Shown here: one piece after another, positions 16,467 through 25,688 of the stretch
Position numbering within the stretch: position 1 is the first letter of the stretch
Layout: every line of letters begins with the position of its first letter
Notes under the pieces: generated by a model
What the model was told of the DNA's origin: nothing
Seen by the model: only the letters and a program-made list of their open reading frames with translations
Databases searched by the model: none
Translations under genes and position numbers: made by a program
DNA from: Lentisphaerae bacterium GWF2_45_14
Lineage (GTDB): Bacteria > Verrucomicrobiota > Lentisphaeria > Victivallales > GWF2-45-14
Direction: 5' to 3'
DNA length: 40,928 bases
Assembly (NCBI GenBank): GCA_001804785.1
Contig: MHBG01000007.1
Coordinates: forward strand, 1-40,928

Positions 16467-17879
16467 ATGAAGCTAAAAGATAGACATTCCAACGTAAAAA
16501 TGCAAGCAAAGCAAATAAATAGGCGAAAATTGAGTGCGGACATTCCTGACAAAGATGAGCGCATCAGAGAAAGGATAATCCAGAAACTCTGGCGTGGGAT
16601 AACAATTGATACCGAGTTTACCGTGCGCGGCGGCGGTAAGATTGAAATAATCTCACCGGGCAGCTGGAACCATGAGGAAGGCCCGGATTTCCTGAACGCC
16701 ATGCTCCGCGTCAACGGCAAAATAATCAGGGGCGATGTTGAAATCCATCAGCGAAGCTCGGACTGGACAAGACACTCACACTCTCAAAGTCCGCACTACT
16801 CAAATGTCATCCTTCACGCGGTGATGCTCGATGACCTGAAGGACCCCGTCACGCCGTCTGGAGTTCCAGTTTTTGAACTGCCCTTTTCTCTGCCGCCGAA
16901 AAAAGATTACCAGCCCCAGGAAATCGAAGAAAATGCTGAAACAAATTTCTGCCGGGACTTTTTCCATTCCGCATCTGATGAAGACGCACGAATCTTCCTG
17001 ACCGACGCGGGGATCGAACGCTTCAGAAATAAATCGACCGCTATTCTTTCAGACATGATAGCGTTTGGTTCAGACAGGGCCTTCCTTAAATATTTTTTTG
17101 ACGCATTCGGCTACAAAAAGAATAGAACCGCATTTGCCAAACTTTTCTCCAGATTCTCCGAATATGACAGAACCGAGATAAACCAACATTCGACCACAAT
17201 ACTATGGGGAGAGTCGGGCCTCCTTCCCAACCAGTCGAAAGAGGCTTTCCCTGATGACAAAATGCAATCTTTTGTCTCAGACTGCTGGAAGCAATGGTGG
17301 CCGCTGCGCAAATCGGCACGCGAAAAAATAAACTGGACAAGGAACGCGATAAGACCGCTGAACAGCCCGGAAAGACGCCTCGCCGCCCTCTGTATCATGC
17401 TTGAGAAATTTGAAAATTCACCAATTGATTTTTTCCTGCGCATCGTCCGTAGCAACACCTATCCTTCCGCATTCTGGCCAGCAGTCAGAAATATTCTCAA
17501 AATTCAATGTCAACTTTGGGAAAACCATGCATCATTCGGCTCTATACTCCCCAAAAATGTCTCGCTCGCCGGTGAAAGCTTCCTGCTGGAAATAACATTG
17601 AACGTCATACTGCCATCGCTCTACGCGTATGCTGTTCTCAAGAAGGACAGAACCCTTTCACGCTACGCGCTTGACTCCTATCTCATACTGCCGCCGGAAC
17701 AGGACAACTCAATCATCAGAGCAGCCGCTGAAAAATGGTTCAAACATCCTGACAAAAAACGTATCATACTTAATTCCACAGCGTTACGCCAGGGAACACT
17801 CCATGTATATAAGGAATTCTGCGAAAAGGCCAGCGGTCGTTGCGCTCAATGCCTCCTATCCTGCTCTGTCAGATACTAA
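16467..17879 (+). CDS. DUF2851-family protein
   Basis: The 470-residue protein matches my memory of the DUF2851 family in its N-terminal third: ERIIQKLWRG, GGKIEIISPGSWNHEEGPDFLNA, GDVEIHQRSSDW and HYSNVILHAVM. The many conserved His/Glu/Asp (PDF, EIH, HSHSQSPHYSN) suggest a metal or nucleic-acid site, but no function is established to my knowledge. The middle and C-terminal parts are helical. It ends with a small cysteine cluster (C-x2-C-x4-C) in the last 15 residues, which may bind metal. The first 25 residues are basic and not typical, so the true start may be the Met at residue 12 or later. It is divergent from htrA (21 bases apart). Confidence 0.7.
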   Translation: MKLKDRHSNVKMQAKQINRRKLSADIPDKDERIRERIIQKLWRGITIDTEFTVRGGGKIEIISPGSWNHEEGPDFLNAMLRVNGKIIRGDVEIHQRSSDWTRHSHSQSPHYSNVILHAVMLDDLKDPVTPSGVPVFELPFSLPPKKDYQPQEIEENAETNFCRDFFHSASDEDARIFLTDAGIERFRNKSTAILSDMIAFGSDRAFLKYFFDAFGYKKNRTAFAKLFSRFSEYDRTEINQHSTTILWGESGLLPNQSKEAFPDDKMQSFVSDCWKQWWPLRKSAREKINWTRNAIRPLNSPERRLAALCIMLEKFENSPIDFFLRIVRSNTYPSAFWPAVRNILKIQCQLWENHASFGSILPKNVSLAGESFLLEITLNVILPSLYAYAVLKKDRTLSRYALDSYLILPPEQDNSIIRAAAEKWFKHPDKKRIILNSTALRQGTLHVYKEFCEKASGRCAQCLLSCSVRY

Positions 17880-18317
17880 ACGATTTCACAGCCATCCCGC
17901 AATTTCCTAAAAATGCCATTTTTAGGAAAAAGTTGAGCGTGTGGAAAGAGTTTTCCGCTCCCCCCTTTTGGCAGATGTGACATTTTCGAGCAGGAATGTC
18001 AGGTAAACTCGAAACATATCTGATAGCACGTCTCTGTAAGGGTACAGCGACTTGAGAATTAGCAAAGTAGCTAATATTCATTTATAAAGTTTTGAAAATA
18101 CTTTACTGGAGTTATAATCCAGGTGTTCAAAAAATTGCCGAATTTTGAAGATTAGAAGGAGCCGGAAGAACTGATTGAGCATCAGTCCATCGCAAGAACG
18201 GTCAGAGCCTTTCCCTTATTTTCTGTTCTGATTTTTGCCGGACAGTAGTGCATATCTTATACAAAAATCCGGTCGAAAATAACTTTCCCCCGCTTTCCCA
18301 GGTTGTCGATTCGAGGG
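17880..18317. other. 438-base noncoding region rich in inverted repeats
   Basis: This gap lies between the 3' ends of two convergent genes (DUF2851 plus, second prkA minus), so no promoter is needed here. I see no convincing ORF: a 70-codon minus-strand frame at 17869-18081 has no ribosome binding site and no recognisable product. It holds several inverted repeats: the perfect palindrome at 17903-17929, TGACATT/AATGTCA (17978-17984 with 17995-18001), TTTCGAG/CTCGAAA (17984-17990 with 18008-18014), ACTGAT/ATCAGT (18170-18175 with 18181-18186) and GATTTTTG/CAAAAATC (18230-18237 with 18262-18269). None has a T-tract. It may be a structured 3' region, a small RNA or mobile-element debris. Confidence 0.5.
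17903..17929. repeat. Perfect 27-base palindrome
   Basis: TTTCCTAAAAATG (17903-17915) and CATTTTTAGGAAA (17917-17929) are exact inverted copies around one base. As RNA it would form an 11-bp stem with a 5-base loop. It starts 24 bases after the DUF2851 stop. The following bases (AAGTTGAG) are not a T-tract, so it is not a standard terminator; it could be a weak one, a protein-binding site or an RNA-stability hairpin. Confidence 0.6.
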
Positions 18318-20618
18318 TTACTCGGCGGGGCCGCTTTCGTCGACAGAGGACTCTGAAGCGGGACGGACAAGGTTTTTGTCGATAAGATAGATACAAACCT
18401 GTTTCGCTCCTTTTTCCGTGTACTGGAATTTGAAGATAAGATTCTTTATAAGAAGCTTCACTTCGTCCTTTATCCGCTTGTCGTAATTCTTGAAATCCGG
18501 AGTACCGAACTCCTTTATCGCGCGCCTGAAATTGTCGTTATTAATGAATGGGCTGAGGACATTTTCCTTGAGGCTCAGGTAATATTTTTTTACAAGCGAT
18601 TGATAGAGCGCGGTATCCTTTATATCGGTTCCTGTCCTCATTTCATTAAGGGTCTTTGAGACATAGTTTTTAAGTGTTTCGTTTCTAAATTCCACGCATT
18701 CATAAATAGATGGACCGCCGCGAATAAGTTTTCTTTCCATTCCCAAAAGATAGTCTTCGTTTATTTCGAGAAGTCTCCCGGTGAACGGGCATTCACCGGT
18801 AGTGCCTGAGTCAAGGGTTATCGCGAAAAGATAGTCCATTATGTCGTTGGCGATCTGATCGATATTATAGTAGAACATGGACTCCTCTATCTCCTGAAGG
18901 AGGTTGTAGTCATAAAGTCTTTCAAGGGCGCTCAGGAAATCGTCCGGTATCTTGTCTTTGTATTCGGCCTGGTTGAAGAAGTCTGCCAGATTTTCAATAC
19001 TGATAAGGTCATCGCGGTTTTTGCAGCGGTTGAAAAACGCATTGAACATTTCTATTGACTCGCGGCCTGAAATGCCTTTGCCGCCCTCCAGGTCGCCCTC
19101 GTCTATTATTATACGGCGGCGCAGTTTGCGGTCGAGCTTCTTGACATCGTCCTCGGAAAGCCATTCCGGAATAAAGCCCGTATATATTTCCATTTTGATG
19201 AGAAGCATTCCGCTGTCGCAGTACTTTTCATATTTTGAAGGGTTGTCGATCCAGTCACGCATTCCCCTTGATTCACGGTTAAGCCTCGTTGATACGATAG
19301 TCTTCGCGAATGCCGTGACTATCCCGGGAAGGAAATGCCTTTCAATGCCGCCGCCGAAGCGGTTCCTGTAGATCTCGGCCTCGGTCTTGTAGTCGCGAAC
19401 ATAGGGTATCGGGATTCTCAATACTCTGTCGCGGAATGACTTCTCTTCATTGATTATCGAAATATCCTCGGGATTTATAAGCGCGAGGAAGAGCGAATTT
19501 ATCGTCTCCTCGAAAGAGCCCACCTTGTGAACGCCGTCGCTTATTATACCATGAAGATTCTTTATTCTCTCGAGATTGTTCACCTTGGCATCCATCACCA
19601 CGAATATGCCGTTATTGGTTTTTGCCAGACGCGAATAGGTGTAGAGGATGGCATCACTGCTTTTGAAGATAGCGTTGATCCATTTCTGGAGCTCGTAGTT
19701 AATTGTCGGTGTTTTCTGGACTTTGTCGCCGGGATTGTAGACACTGACGCCCTCCCCGAGTTTTCTGCTGAACTCATAACGTCTCGCGAATATCATATTT
19801 ATTATCTCGTCAGGCGAAAATTTTTCACTCAGCGCACGATAGATCGAGGAGCATACCGGGCACGGCGTATCCTTGAATACCCATTCATATTCCTTGTTGT
19901 GGAAAAGATGACGCTTGAAGTTCCTGTCATCAATAATCTCATCGAGAAGCTCCTCACGGTACTGCTTAGGTATCTGAATTATCGGGTGGTCGTGGCTGGG
20001 ACAAGGGATAAGCAGGAAACGCCCCGGATAGCGGGACTGGGAAGCTTCAATTCCGGGTACTGTTTCGGAAAAATTGAGCTCTTTCGACGGCGACATCTCC
20101 ACCGACGCTCCCGACGGAAGAGAAAAATCGAGCTTTTCCGTATCTATCTGCCAGATAGTCTCATACATGACTCCGACATCCATCTCGGTATATTTTTCAA
20201 GCTTCTGAAGCAGGTTGTTGAGAAAGGTGCTTTTCCCGCTTCCAGGGGGACCGACAAAAAGCAACATTTTATTGCGAACCACGCCGCCCTTCAGTGAGTC
20301 GGACACATTTATCAGGCGGTTCGCGAGCAGCCTGTCGGCAAAAAACGGGTTTTCGGTATCGTCAACGAAAAGCTTGCCGCAATCGTACTGGATGTAATTT
20401 ATGGATTCGGGATCGTTCGGATACTCGTTGATGCCGACAGGAATGTAGAAGTGAATCATGTCATGAAAAAGCTGGAATATATTTCTCAGCGAATGCTGGG
20501 GACTTTCTGAAATTTTCACCAGGAAATCATGGAAGTTTATCCCGGACTCCTTCTTCCCCTTCTGGAGCTTACGGTTCAGCTTCTCAATGCTTTTCTTTAT
20601 TCTGTCACTATGATGCAT
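18318..20618 (-). CDS. prkA: Second PrkA-type AAA+ serine kinase (divergent paralogue)
   Basis: The 766-residue protein has a PrkA-type AAA domain with Walker A GPPGSGKST (residues 123-131). The later PrkA-like stretch NGIFVVMDAKVNNLERIKNL...HKVGSFEE leads into FLALINPED, and FRDRVLRIPIPYV follows. Between them are C206-x2-H, H240 and C253-x2-C256, a possible zinc-binding insert. The C-terminal half is helical. PrkA proteins (Bacillus PrkA, E. coli YeaG) act in stress or starvation signalling as kinases, and a protease role has also been proposed. It is longer than typical PrkA (about 630-690 aa) and clearly different from the other copy at 23622-25688. Its start overlaps spoVR by 11 bases, so it is the last gene of the same operon. 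Confidence 0.8.
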   Translation of the reverse strand: MHHSDRIKKSIEKLNRKLQKGKKESGINFHDFLVKISESPQHSLRNIFQLFHDMIHFYIPVGINEYPNDPESINYIQYDCGKLFVDDTENPFFADRLLANRLINVSDSLKGGVVRNKMLLFVGPPGSGKSTFLNNLLQKLEKYTEMDVGVMYETIWQIDTEKLDFSLPSGASVEMSPSKELNFSETVPGIEASQSRYPGRFLLIPCPSHDHPIIQIPKQYREELLDEIIDDRNFKRHLFHNKEYEWVFKDTPCPVCSSIYRALSEKFSPDEIINMIFARRYEFSRKLGEGVSVYNPGDKVQKTPTINYELQKWINAIFKSSDAILYTYSRLAKTNNGIFVVMDAKVNNLERIKNLHGIISDGVHKVGSFEETINSLFLALINPEDISIINEEKSFRDRVLRIPIPYVRDYKTEAEIYRNRFGGGIERHFLPGIVTAFAKTIVSTRLNRESRGMRDWIDNPSKYEKYCDSGMLLIKMEIYTGFIPEWLSEDDVKKLDRKLRRRIIIDEGDLEGGKGISGRESIEMFNAFFNRCKNRDDLISIENLADFFNQAEYKDKIPDDFLSALERLYDYNLLQEIEESMFYYNIDQIANDIMDYLFAITLDSGTTGECPFTGRLLEINEDYLLGMERKLIRGGPSIYECVEFRNETLKNYVSKTLNEMRTGTDIKDTALYQSLVKKYYLSLKENVLSPFINNDNFRRAIKEFGTPDFKNYDKRIKDEVKLLIKNLIFKFQYTEKGAKQVCIYLIDKNLVRPASESSVDESGPAE

Positions 20619-22185
20619 CGCTGCTCAGTTTCCTGTCTTTCATGACATAAGTGATCTTTTCGGGCTGCCCTTTTTGAATAAGGTGGGTTTCCAGCTTCAC
20701 CTCGCCGCCCCAGAGATATTCTATGCCGGTCATTACATTTTCTATGAATTCTGGTATAAGCTGTTTCCCCTCGTATTGATGAACGAGAGACAGTACACCG
20801 TCTCTTTGGGTCTCCTCTGAAACGGTTATGAACGGTGGATGAATAAGACTGTCGATGATAAGTTTTTTATAATCATCCGCATCTTTGCTTTTGATATAAT
20901 ACTCTTTTGTCATTCTCTGCTCGTTGACGCGCTCCCCGATAATGACCAGATTGTGACGATCCGCAAAATCCTGCGTCACATAGGTATTAATGAAATTGAA
21001 GTCACATAATTCGTTTCTGAGTTTAAAAATGAAATCGCGGCCTTTTCCTGTTTTCCTATCAAATTTCTTGCGCTCTTCTACGTCGAGTATCTTCTCGAAA
21101 TCATAGGAAATCCTTCCTTTTTCAGCCATCTCCTCTATGTGCTGAAAGAGCCTCCAGCCAATAGCGTAAGGGTTCATGCCCAGCTTTGGCAGCGAGGTCA
21201 CGAAGGCATTGACGCGTGCGAAATCGGCCTCATGGCCCTTTATGCGGTCGTCCTGAAGAAAGAGTTCGAAATGCCAGTAAGTAGCCCAGCCCTCGTTCAT
21301 GATTTTCGTGCGGCGCTGGGGTTCGAAATAAAGGGCGGTATTCCTGACTATCTGCATTACGGACTTCATCCACTCGTTTTCCTCTTTGTTCAGAAACGGC
21401 GAATAGCGCATGAGATACTCAATAATGTCGCGGGGCTTCGGTGTTTTTTCGGCCTGATATTTTTCGTAGAGGTTTTCGAATTCGGGAAAACGGTTTCTGA
21501 TGCCCGACATCAATATAGACTCGACATCGAGCGGACTCTCTCTTTTTATCCTGTTGAAGTCATCTATTTCCTTGAGATACTCAGGCGCCTGCACATTCTT
21601 GACCTTCTGGAGGAAAACGTCGAAAAAATAATCAAGCCGCCCCGGCTTAGCGATATATTCGGCTGCGTTGAGATCGGAAAGCACTTGGTAATAACCTGTT
21701 ATATTATCAATGCCGCGCGTGAACTCTATCACGTAATCGACCCAGCGCCCATGCCGTGTCCTGAGGTCATTGATAAGGCGCTTGTCTGCGAGTGCAAGCC
21801 CTACGAAATCATCATCCCACGTATGACGGAAGTAACCGTTGTTCTGCATAAAATCGATATGCGCCAGAACGTGATAGAAAATCATCACGTTAAGCCAGTC
21901 GGGATTGTTGTCGTTGTAAAATGAAAGCGGCGGCCGGGAATTTATCACGGTCTCATAGGGATTGTGAGGGTAAAGCTCATACTCGCGACGCCCCTTCAGT
22001 ATTTCGAGGTCATGCACCCAGTAATCGTAGAGCGTCGGGATCATTCCCTTGGGGCTTAGCTCGAGGAGGTCCTGATTTGTAACGATGTATTCGATGGACT
22101 CATCGTCAAAGCGCAATCCCGCATCCCGTGCGCGGACCTTGCAGCCCTCCATTATTTCCTTTGTATGCTGGTCTATTATTTCCAT
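20608..22185 (-). CDS. spoVR: SpoVR-family protein
   Basis: The 525-residue protein matches SpoVR (Bacillus) and YcgB (E. coli). Evidence is the conserved PHNPYETVINSRPPLSFYND region, HVLAHIDFMQNNGYF, RTKIMNEGWATYWHF near residue 290, and LPKLGMNPYAIGWRLF near residue 332. The histidine- and glutamate-rich motifs (HxxxH-like HVLAHIDF and NEGWATYWH) look like a metal site, although no enzymatic activity is settled. In Bacillus it is needed for spore cortex formation; in non-sporulating bacteria it occurs with PrkA and YeaH/YhbH and is linked to stationary-phase and nitrogen-starvation survival. No spore genes are visible here. It overlaps the stop of yeaH by one base and the second prkA by 11 bases. 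Confidence 0.93.
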   Translation of the reverse strand: MEIIDQHTKEIMEGCKVRARDAGLRFDDESIEYIVTNQDLLELSPKGMIPTLYDYWVHDLEILKGRREYELYPHNPYETVINSRPPLSFYNDNNPDWLNVMIFYHVLAHIDFMQNNGYFRHTWDDDFVGLALADKRLINDLRTRHGRWVDYVIEFTRGIDNITGYYQVLSDLNAAEYIAKPGRLDYFFDVFLQKVKNVQAPEYLKEIDDFNRIKRESPLDVESILMSGIRNRFPEFENLYEKYQAEKTPKPRDIIEYLMRYSPFLNKEENEWMKSVMQIVRNTALYFEPQRRTKIMNEGWATYWHFELFLQDDRIKGHEADFARVNAFVTSLPKLGMNPYAIGWRLFQHIEEMAEKGRISYDFEKILDVEERKKFDRKTGKGRDFIFKLRNELCDFNFINTYVTQDFADRHNLVIIGERVNEQRMTKEYYIKSKDADDYKKLIIDSLIHPPFITVSEETQRDGVLSLVHQYEGKQLIPEFIENVMTGIEYLWGGEVKLETHLIQKGQPEKITYVMKDRKLSSDAS

Positions 22186-23567
22186 CAGGACACCAGGTTC
22201 CTTATTCCCTCGACAAGCCTCTTATCGTCAGCGTCTTCAGAGATTACGTCGAGCTCTATCAGATCTTTGTGTTTTTCGAGAATCGATCTTTCTTTCAGAA
22301 ACAGCTCGAAATCCGTCAGCTTGTCCTGTGCCATATAGCTGTTCCTGACGATTGTTATCCCCATGCGGTTAACGTATGAAAAAAGTTTGCTGAACGCTTC
22401 GTCGAATAAATTTTTGTCGGGACTCCAGTCATCGCCGTCGCCGCCGTAAAATATGTATATATTGTAATTGGCGGCCAAGTTTTCCTTTTCGACGATTTCG
22501 TTTACAAGATCGACGGCCGATTGTATTTTTGTTCCACCTGCGACATTGAGATTGTAGTAAGAGTAGAAATCCGGAACCTCCTTCGCCTCCGTGTCGTGCA
22601 GAATGAACCTTGTCATCACCTGTTCCTGATACTGATACATAAGCCAACTGTAAATCATTACGTGCTGAGAACAAATTGCCTCCGTAGGCTTGCCGTGCAT
22701 CGAGCCTGAATAATCCCTCACAAAAAAGACAATCGCCTGCGATTCATATTCCTTCTCTTTTGAAAGCACTCTGTACATAAAATCGCGCGGATTGATTATA
22801 AAGTTTTCTGGCTTCGGCGGCATATCGGGGTCGAAACGGTTTAAATTTATATTTGTCTTGATAATTTCCATCAAGGTTTTACGCTTGTCGAGGACTTGAC
22901 CGTGCTTGCGGTTCATATCGGTAAGCTCGTAATTGTAGCGGATGACCGTTTTGCGGGCGCCTTTGTCCTTCAGGTTCGGAAGCTTGAACTTTTCGGTCAA
23001 TACTTTTCCAAGCTCATAGGCGCTGGCTCCTATTTCGTGCTCTCCGCCGGAGCCTGAACCGGCGCCGGTACCTTCGCCTTCGCCCTCGGGGGTAAGCGGA
23101 CGCTCGCCTATCACATCGCCGACCTCGCCCTCGGCCGTCCCTGCGGATTCTCCGGTTTCCGTTTCATCGCTGTCGGAATCCCGAGAATCCTCGTGATTTT
23201 CATTTTCTTCGGAAACGCGGCTGTCGTGGTAGAATTTATCTTCTGTGGTAGTCGGGACGATGATGATTTTTTTGCTTCCCGCACGGCCCGGCTTGATGAT
23301 TTTGCCGATATTTATTTTACGTTTGAAACCATCCTTATTCCGCTGCTCGTCGCGTTCAAGAAGTTCGTCGAGCGACTTGATTGTTCTGTAGTGCGGAGAG
23401 GGCGGCTCAATGGCCTGAAGGACACTGAAGTCGTCAGGAGAATAAATATGAGAAGATAGATCCGAGCCGAAGCGCTTGGACTCTTCAGGCATACGGTGCC
23501 CGACATCTGAGTTTTCTATCTCTCGCTTTACTTTTTCCGGCAGATTATTGTTGTCTGACTTCCGCAT
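22185..23567 (-). CDS. yeaH: YeaH/YhbH-family protein (DUF444, von Willebrand A-like)
   Basis: The 460-residue protein is the usual partner of PrkA. Its C-terminal half (about 275-440) is a vWA-like domain with an intact MIDAS motif D285-x-S287-x-S289 (RDYSGSM), followed by FILHDTEAKEVPDFYSYYNLNVAGGTKIQSA and YGGDGDDW. Residues 110-175 are a long low-complexity stretch of Glu/Asp/Ser/Gly, probably a disordered linker. AAA+ ATPases often work with vWA proteins (as in MoxR or Mg-chelatase), so YeaH may be the metal-dependent adaptor for the PrkA proteins encoded on both sides; this is inference. It starts 54 bases after the first prkA ends and abuts spoVR. Confidence 0.9.
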   Translation of the reverse strand: MRKSDNNNLPEKVKREIENSDVGHRMPEESKRFGSDLSSHIYSPDDFSVLQAIEPPSPHYRTIKSLDELLERDEQRNKDGFKRKINIGKIIKPGRAGSKKIIIVPTTTEDKFYHDSRVSEENENHEDSRDSDSDETETGESAGTAEGEVGDVIGERPLTPEGEGEGTGAGSGSGGEHEIGASAYELGKVLTEKFKLPNLKDKGARKTVIRYNYELTDMNRKHGQVLDKRKTLMEIIKTNINLNRFDPDMPPKPENFIINPRDFMYRVLSKEKEYESQAIVFFVRDYSGSMHGKPTEAICSQHVMIYSWLMYQYQEQVMTRFILHDTEAKEVPDFYSYYNLNVAGGTKIQSAVDLVNEIVEKENLAANYNIYIFYGGDGDDWSPDKNLFDEAFSKLFSYVNRMGITIVRNSYMAQDKLTDFELFLKERSILEKHKDLIELDVISEDADDKRLVEGIRNLVS

Positions 23568-23621
23568 ATTGCCCGATCAATTGAGTTAAGAGTATACCTA
23601 CAACGAACACGAACGCAATGC

Positions 23622-25688
23622 TCAGCTTTCGTCCTGCCGTGTACAGAAGTAATCAATTGTTTTCTGGGCGCAGGTCTTACAGTATGAAAGCTTTTCCATC
23701 ATGGTCTTGATGATACGGCTGTAGAGCTTTTCATTTTCCTCGTTCGTCCGGTTGGCAAGCGCTCCGACAAGACTTCCCGCTCCCGCGACGTCGGACTGAA
23801 GCCGGACATCGGTAACCGCCTTCACAAGTTCATTATTATCCATGAAGTCATAATTCGGATCGGTATGGGCTTTCCGTCCGTAAATCCTTCGTATTGTTGT
23901 CCTGAACGACTCTTTCTGCTCATTGTTTTTAAGTCCGAGGCGCTCTTCTACGCTTTTTATGTAAGTATCATCAATCTTGATTGCCTTGGCTTCTCCGGTG
24001 GCTGGGTCGGCATAACGCCACATATTATCGGGACCGACTTCCTGAGAGTCTATCGCGACAACCATATTGACGTAGTTCATGACCTCTTTTCTTATAGCGT
24101 GCGGCTCGTCCATATATGCGTTGAACATATCGGTCCTGACCTTTTCGCGGTAAAGCGATTTTGCCGTTTTGAGGTCTTCGAGATACTTCGCCCTGAAATT
24201 CGGGTCCTTGACATAATCGAGGATTATCTGTTCAACGCCCCTGAATATGTTGCCCGCAAACATGCAGCGGCCTTCCTGCGTTTCGGAATTCTCAATCACG
24301 AGCTGTATCGCACGGCCCAGGTTGCGATGCCCTATTCCGCGTTGACCGAACCTTTTAGTAATGTCCGTCTCCTTCTGGAGATCGTCAATGAGTTCTATCA
24401 AGGCCTTCACGCTCTTGTCGCCCGCGACTTCGCCAGCGGCGAGCTTGCGGACCTCAAGAGGGGTAAGTTTTTCGGACCTCGGAAGACGGCTCAGCACTAC
24501 GGAGTTGGAAGCCGCGAAGTTGAGATTCGGATCGATATGCAACGATTCGCCGGACATCGTTGTTTTTGTGAGCGAGCCCAGCGCGTATGACGTAAGTTCT
24601 TCCTGGAGCTTGTAGTTTGTGTTGTGCCCGATATAGCATATGCGGCAACGGTCGACAATCGGGGCTTCCTCTTTTTCGCTGACGAAACGGTTGAACTCTT
24701 CGTTGTTGCTTGTCGCTACTATTAATGTATCTATCGGCCACTTGTAGCCGTCAATTTCAATATTTCTGTTCTGGATTACACCGAGATAGACCTGAACAAG
24801 GTCTTTCTTGTTCTTGAACATTTCATCACTGAAATGTATCCCGCCGCCGCCGACACGGGCCAGCGCGCCTACACGGAGGTCGATGCGGTACGGATTGCTC
24901 GTATCGGATATATGCAGGAGTCTCTGCACGGACTCTTCGCCGAGGAGGTCTTTGGCGGATGATGTTATTTTGTCGCGTGCTGAATATTTTCCGGTAACGG
25001 TGCCGAGGGTTTCACTCATCGGGACGGGAATGATTTTGATGAACTTTTTCATTTCTTCGATATTGCCGCCGGTATATTCGCGGATATCGCTCAAGATGTA
25101 ATCAGAACAGGCTCCGAGCGAGCGATACTTCCTGTCGAAAAGTTCGTAGGCTGTCTTCTCCTTAAGCCCGAGCGACACACAATATTTGATATTTTCTTCG
25201 CGCGACTCGTACAGGTTCATCGCCAGCACAGTCGGGTCTTCATAGGTCTGAGACTCTATATCGCTGATTTTCCCGTAAGTTCCGAGCTTATCCATCCCCA
25301 TAAATTTAAAGGTATAACGTCTGTTTTCCTCTTTTGAAAGGAATTCACGGTATATGCGGCAGAGGTATTCCACGAAATATGTTTTGCCGTTGCCGGGCTC
25401 GCCTACCAGAACGAAGGCCATTTCGGACGAGGAACCATTTTCGGCGGCGTCTTTCACGAAGGATACGAAACTGTTTATCTCATCATACAGGCCGACCAGA
25501 TGCTTATGACCATTCCTGAATATACTAAAATCGTAAGTTGTTCTGCCATTGACCTTTGTCTTCCTGAATGCGTCGGGACCGGTCAGTATCATTCTTGATA
25601 TTGATTCATATACATTTTCAAAACGTCGGCTGCCCTGGGCAAACTCCCTGACGTGAAAATCGAGCGACTGGTCTTCTTTTTTCTTCAT
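23622..25688 (-). CDS. prkA: PrkA-type AAA+ serine protein kinase
   Basis: The 688-residue protein is the first gene of the block and the more standard PrkA. It has Walker A GEPGNGKT (96-103), the PrkA-specific segments TGKYSARDKITSSAKDLLG, GIHFSDEMFKNKKDL (Walker B region), DTLIVATSNNEEFNRF (sensor 1) and IVDRCRICYIGHNTNYKLQEE, then a helical C-terminal PrkA domain. The family phosphorylates proteins on serine in vitro and is induced by starvation. It is about 50 residues longer than Bacillus PrkA (631 aa) and ends with a small Cys pair (CKTCAQKTIDYFC). The G-rich Shine-Dalgarno GGGGGACGGAAG precedes the ATG. A TATAAT (minus strand 25751-25746) and a palindrome TTACATgaATGTAA (25715-25728) lie upstream. 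Confidence 0.9.
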   Translation of the reverse strand: MKKKEDQSLDFHVREFAQGSRRFENVYESISRMILTGPDAFRKTKVNGRTTYDFSIFRNGHKHLVGLYDEINSFVSFVKDAAENGSSSEMAFVLVGEPGNGKTYFVEYLCRIYREFLSKEENRRYTFKFMGMDKLGTYGKISDIESQTYEDPTVLAMNLYESREENIKYCVSLGLKEKTAYELFDRKYRSLGACSDYILSDIREYTGGNIEEMKKFIKIIPVPMSETLGTVTGKYSARDKITSSAKDLLGEESVQRLLHISDTSNPYRIDLRVGALARVGGGGIHFSDEMFKNKKDLVQVYLGVIQNRNIEIDGYKWPIDTLIVATSNNEEFNRFVSEKEEAPIVDRCRICYIGHNTNYKLQEELTSYALGSLTKTTMSGESLHIDPNLNFAASNSVVLSRLPRSEKLTPLEVRKLAAGEVAGDKSVKALIELIDDLQKETDITKRFGQRGIGHRNLGRAIQLVIENSETQEGRCMFAGNIFRGVEQIILDYVKDPNFRAKYLEDLKTAKSLYREKVRTDMFNAYMDEPHAIRKEVMNYVNMVVAIDSQEVGPDNMWRYADPATGEAKAIKIDDTYIKSVEERLGLKNNEQKESFRTTIRRIYGRKAHTDPNYDFMDNNELVKAVTDVRLQSDVAGAGSLVGALANRTNEENEKLYSRIIKTMMEKLSYCKTCAQKTIDYFCTRQDES

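Noticed and set aside
17869-18081. 70-codon minus-strand frame between DUF2851 and the second prkA
   Set aside because: No Shine-Dalgarno, no recognisable protein, overlaps the end of DUF2851 and covers several inverted repeats.
20608-22185. SpoVR taken as evidence for a spore former
   Set aside because: SpoVR with PrkA and YeaH/YhbH is widespread in non-sporulating bacteria, and no other sporulation gene is visible.
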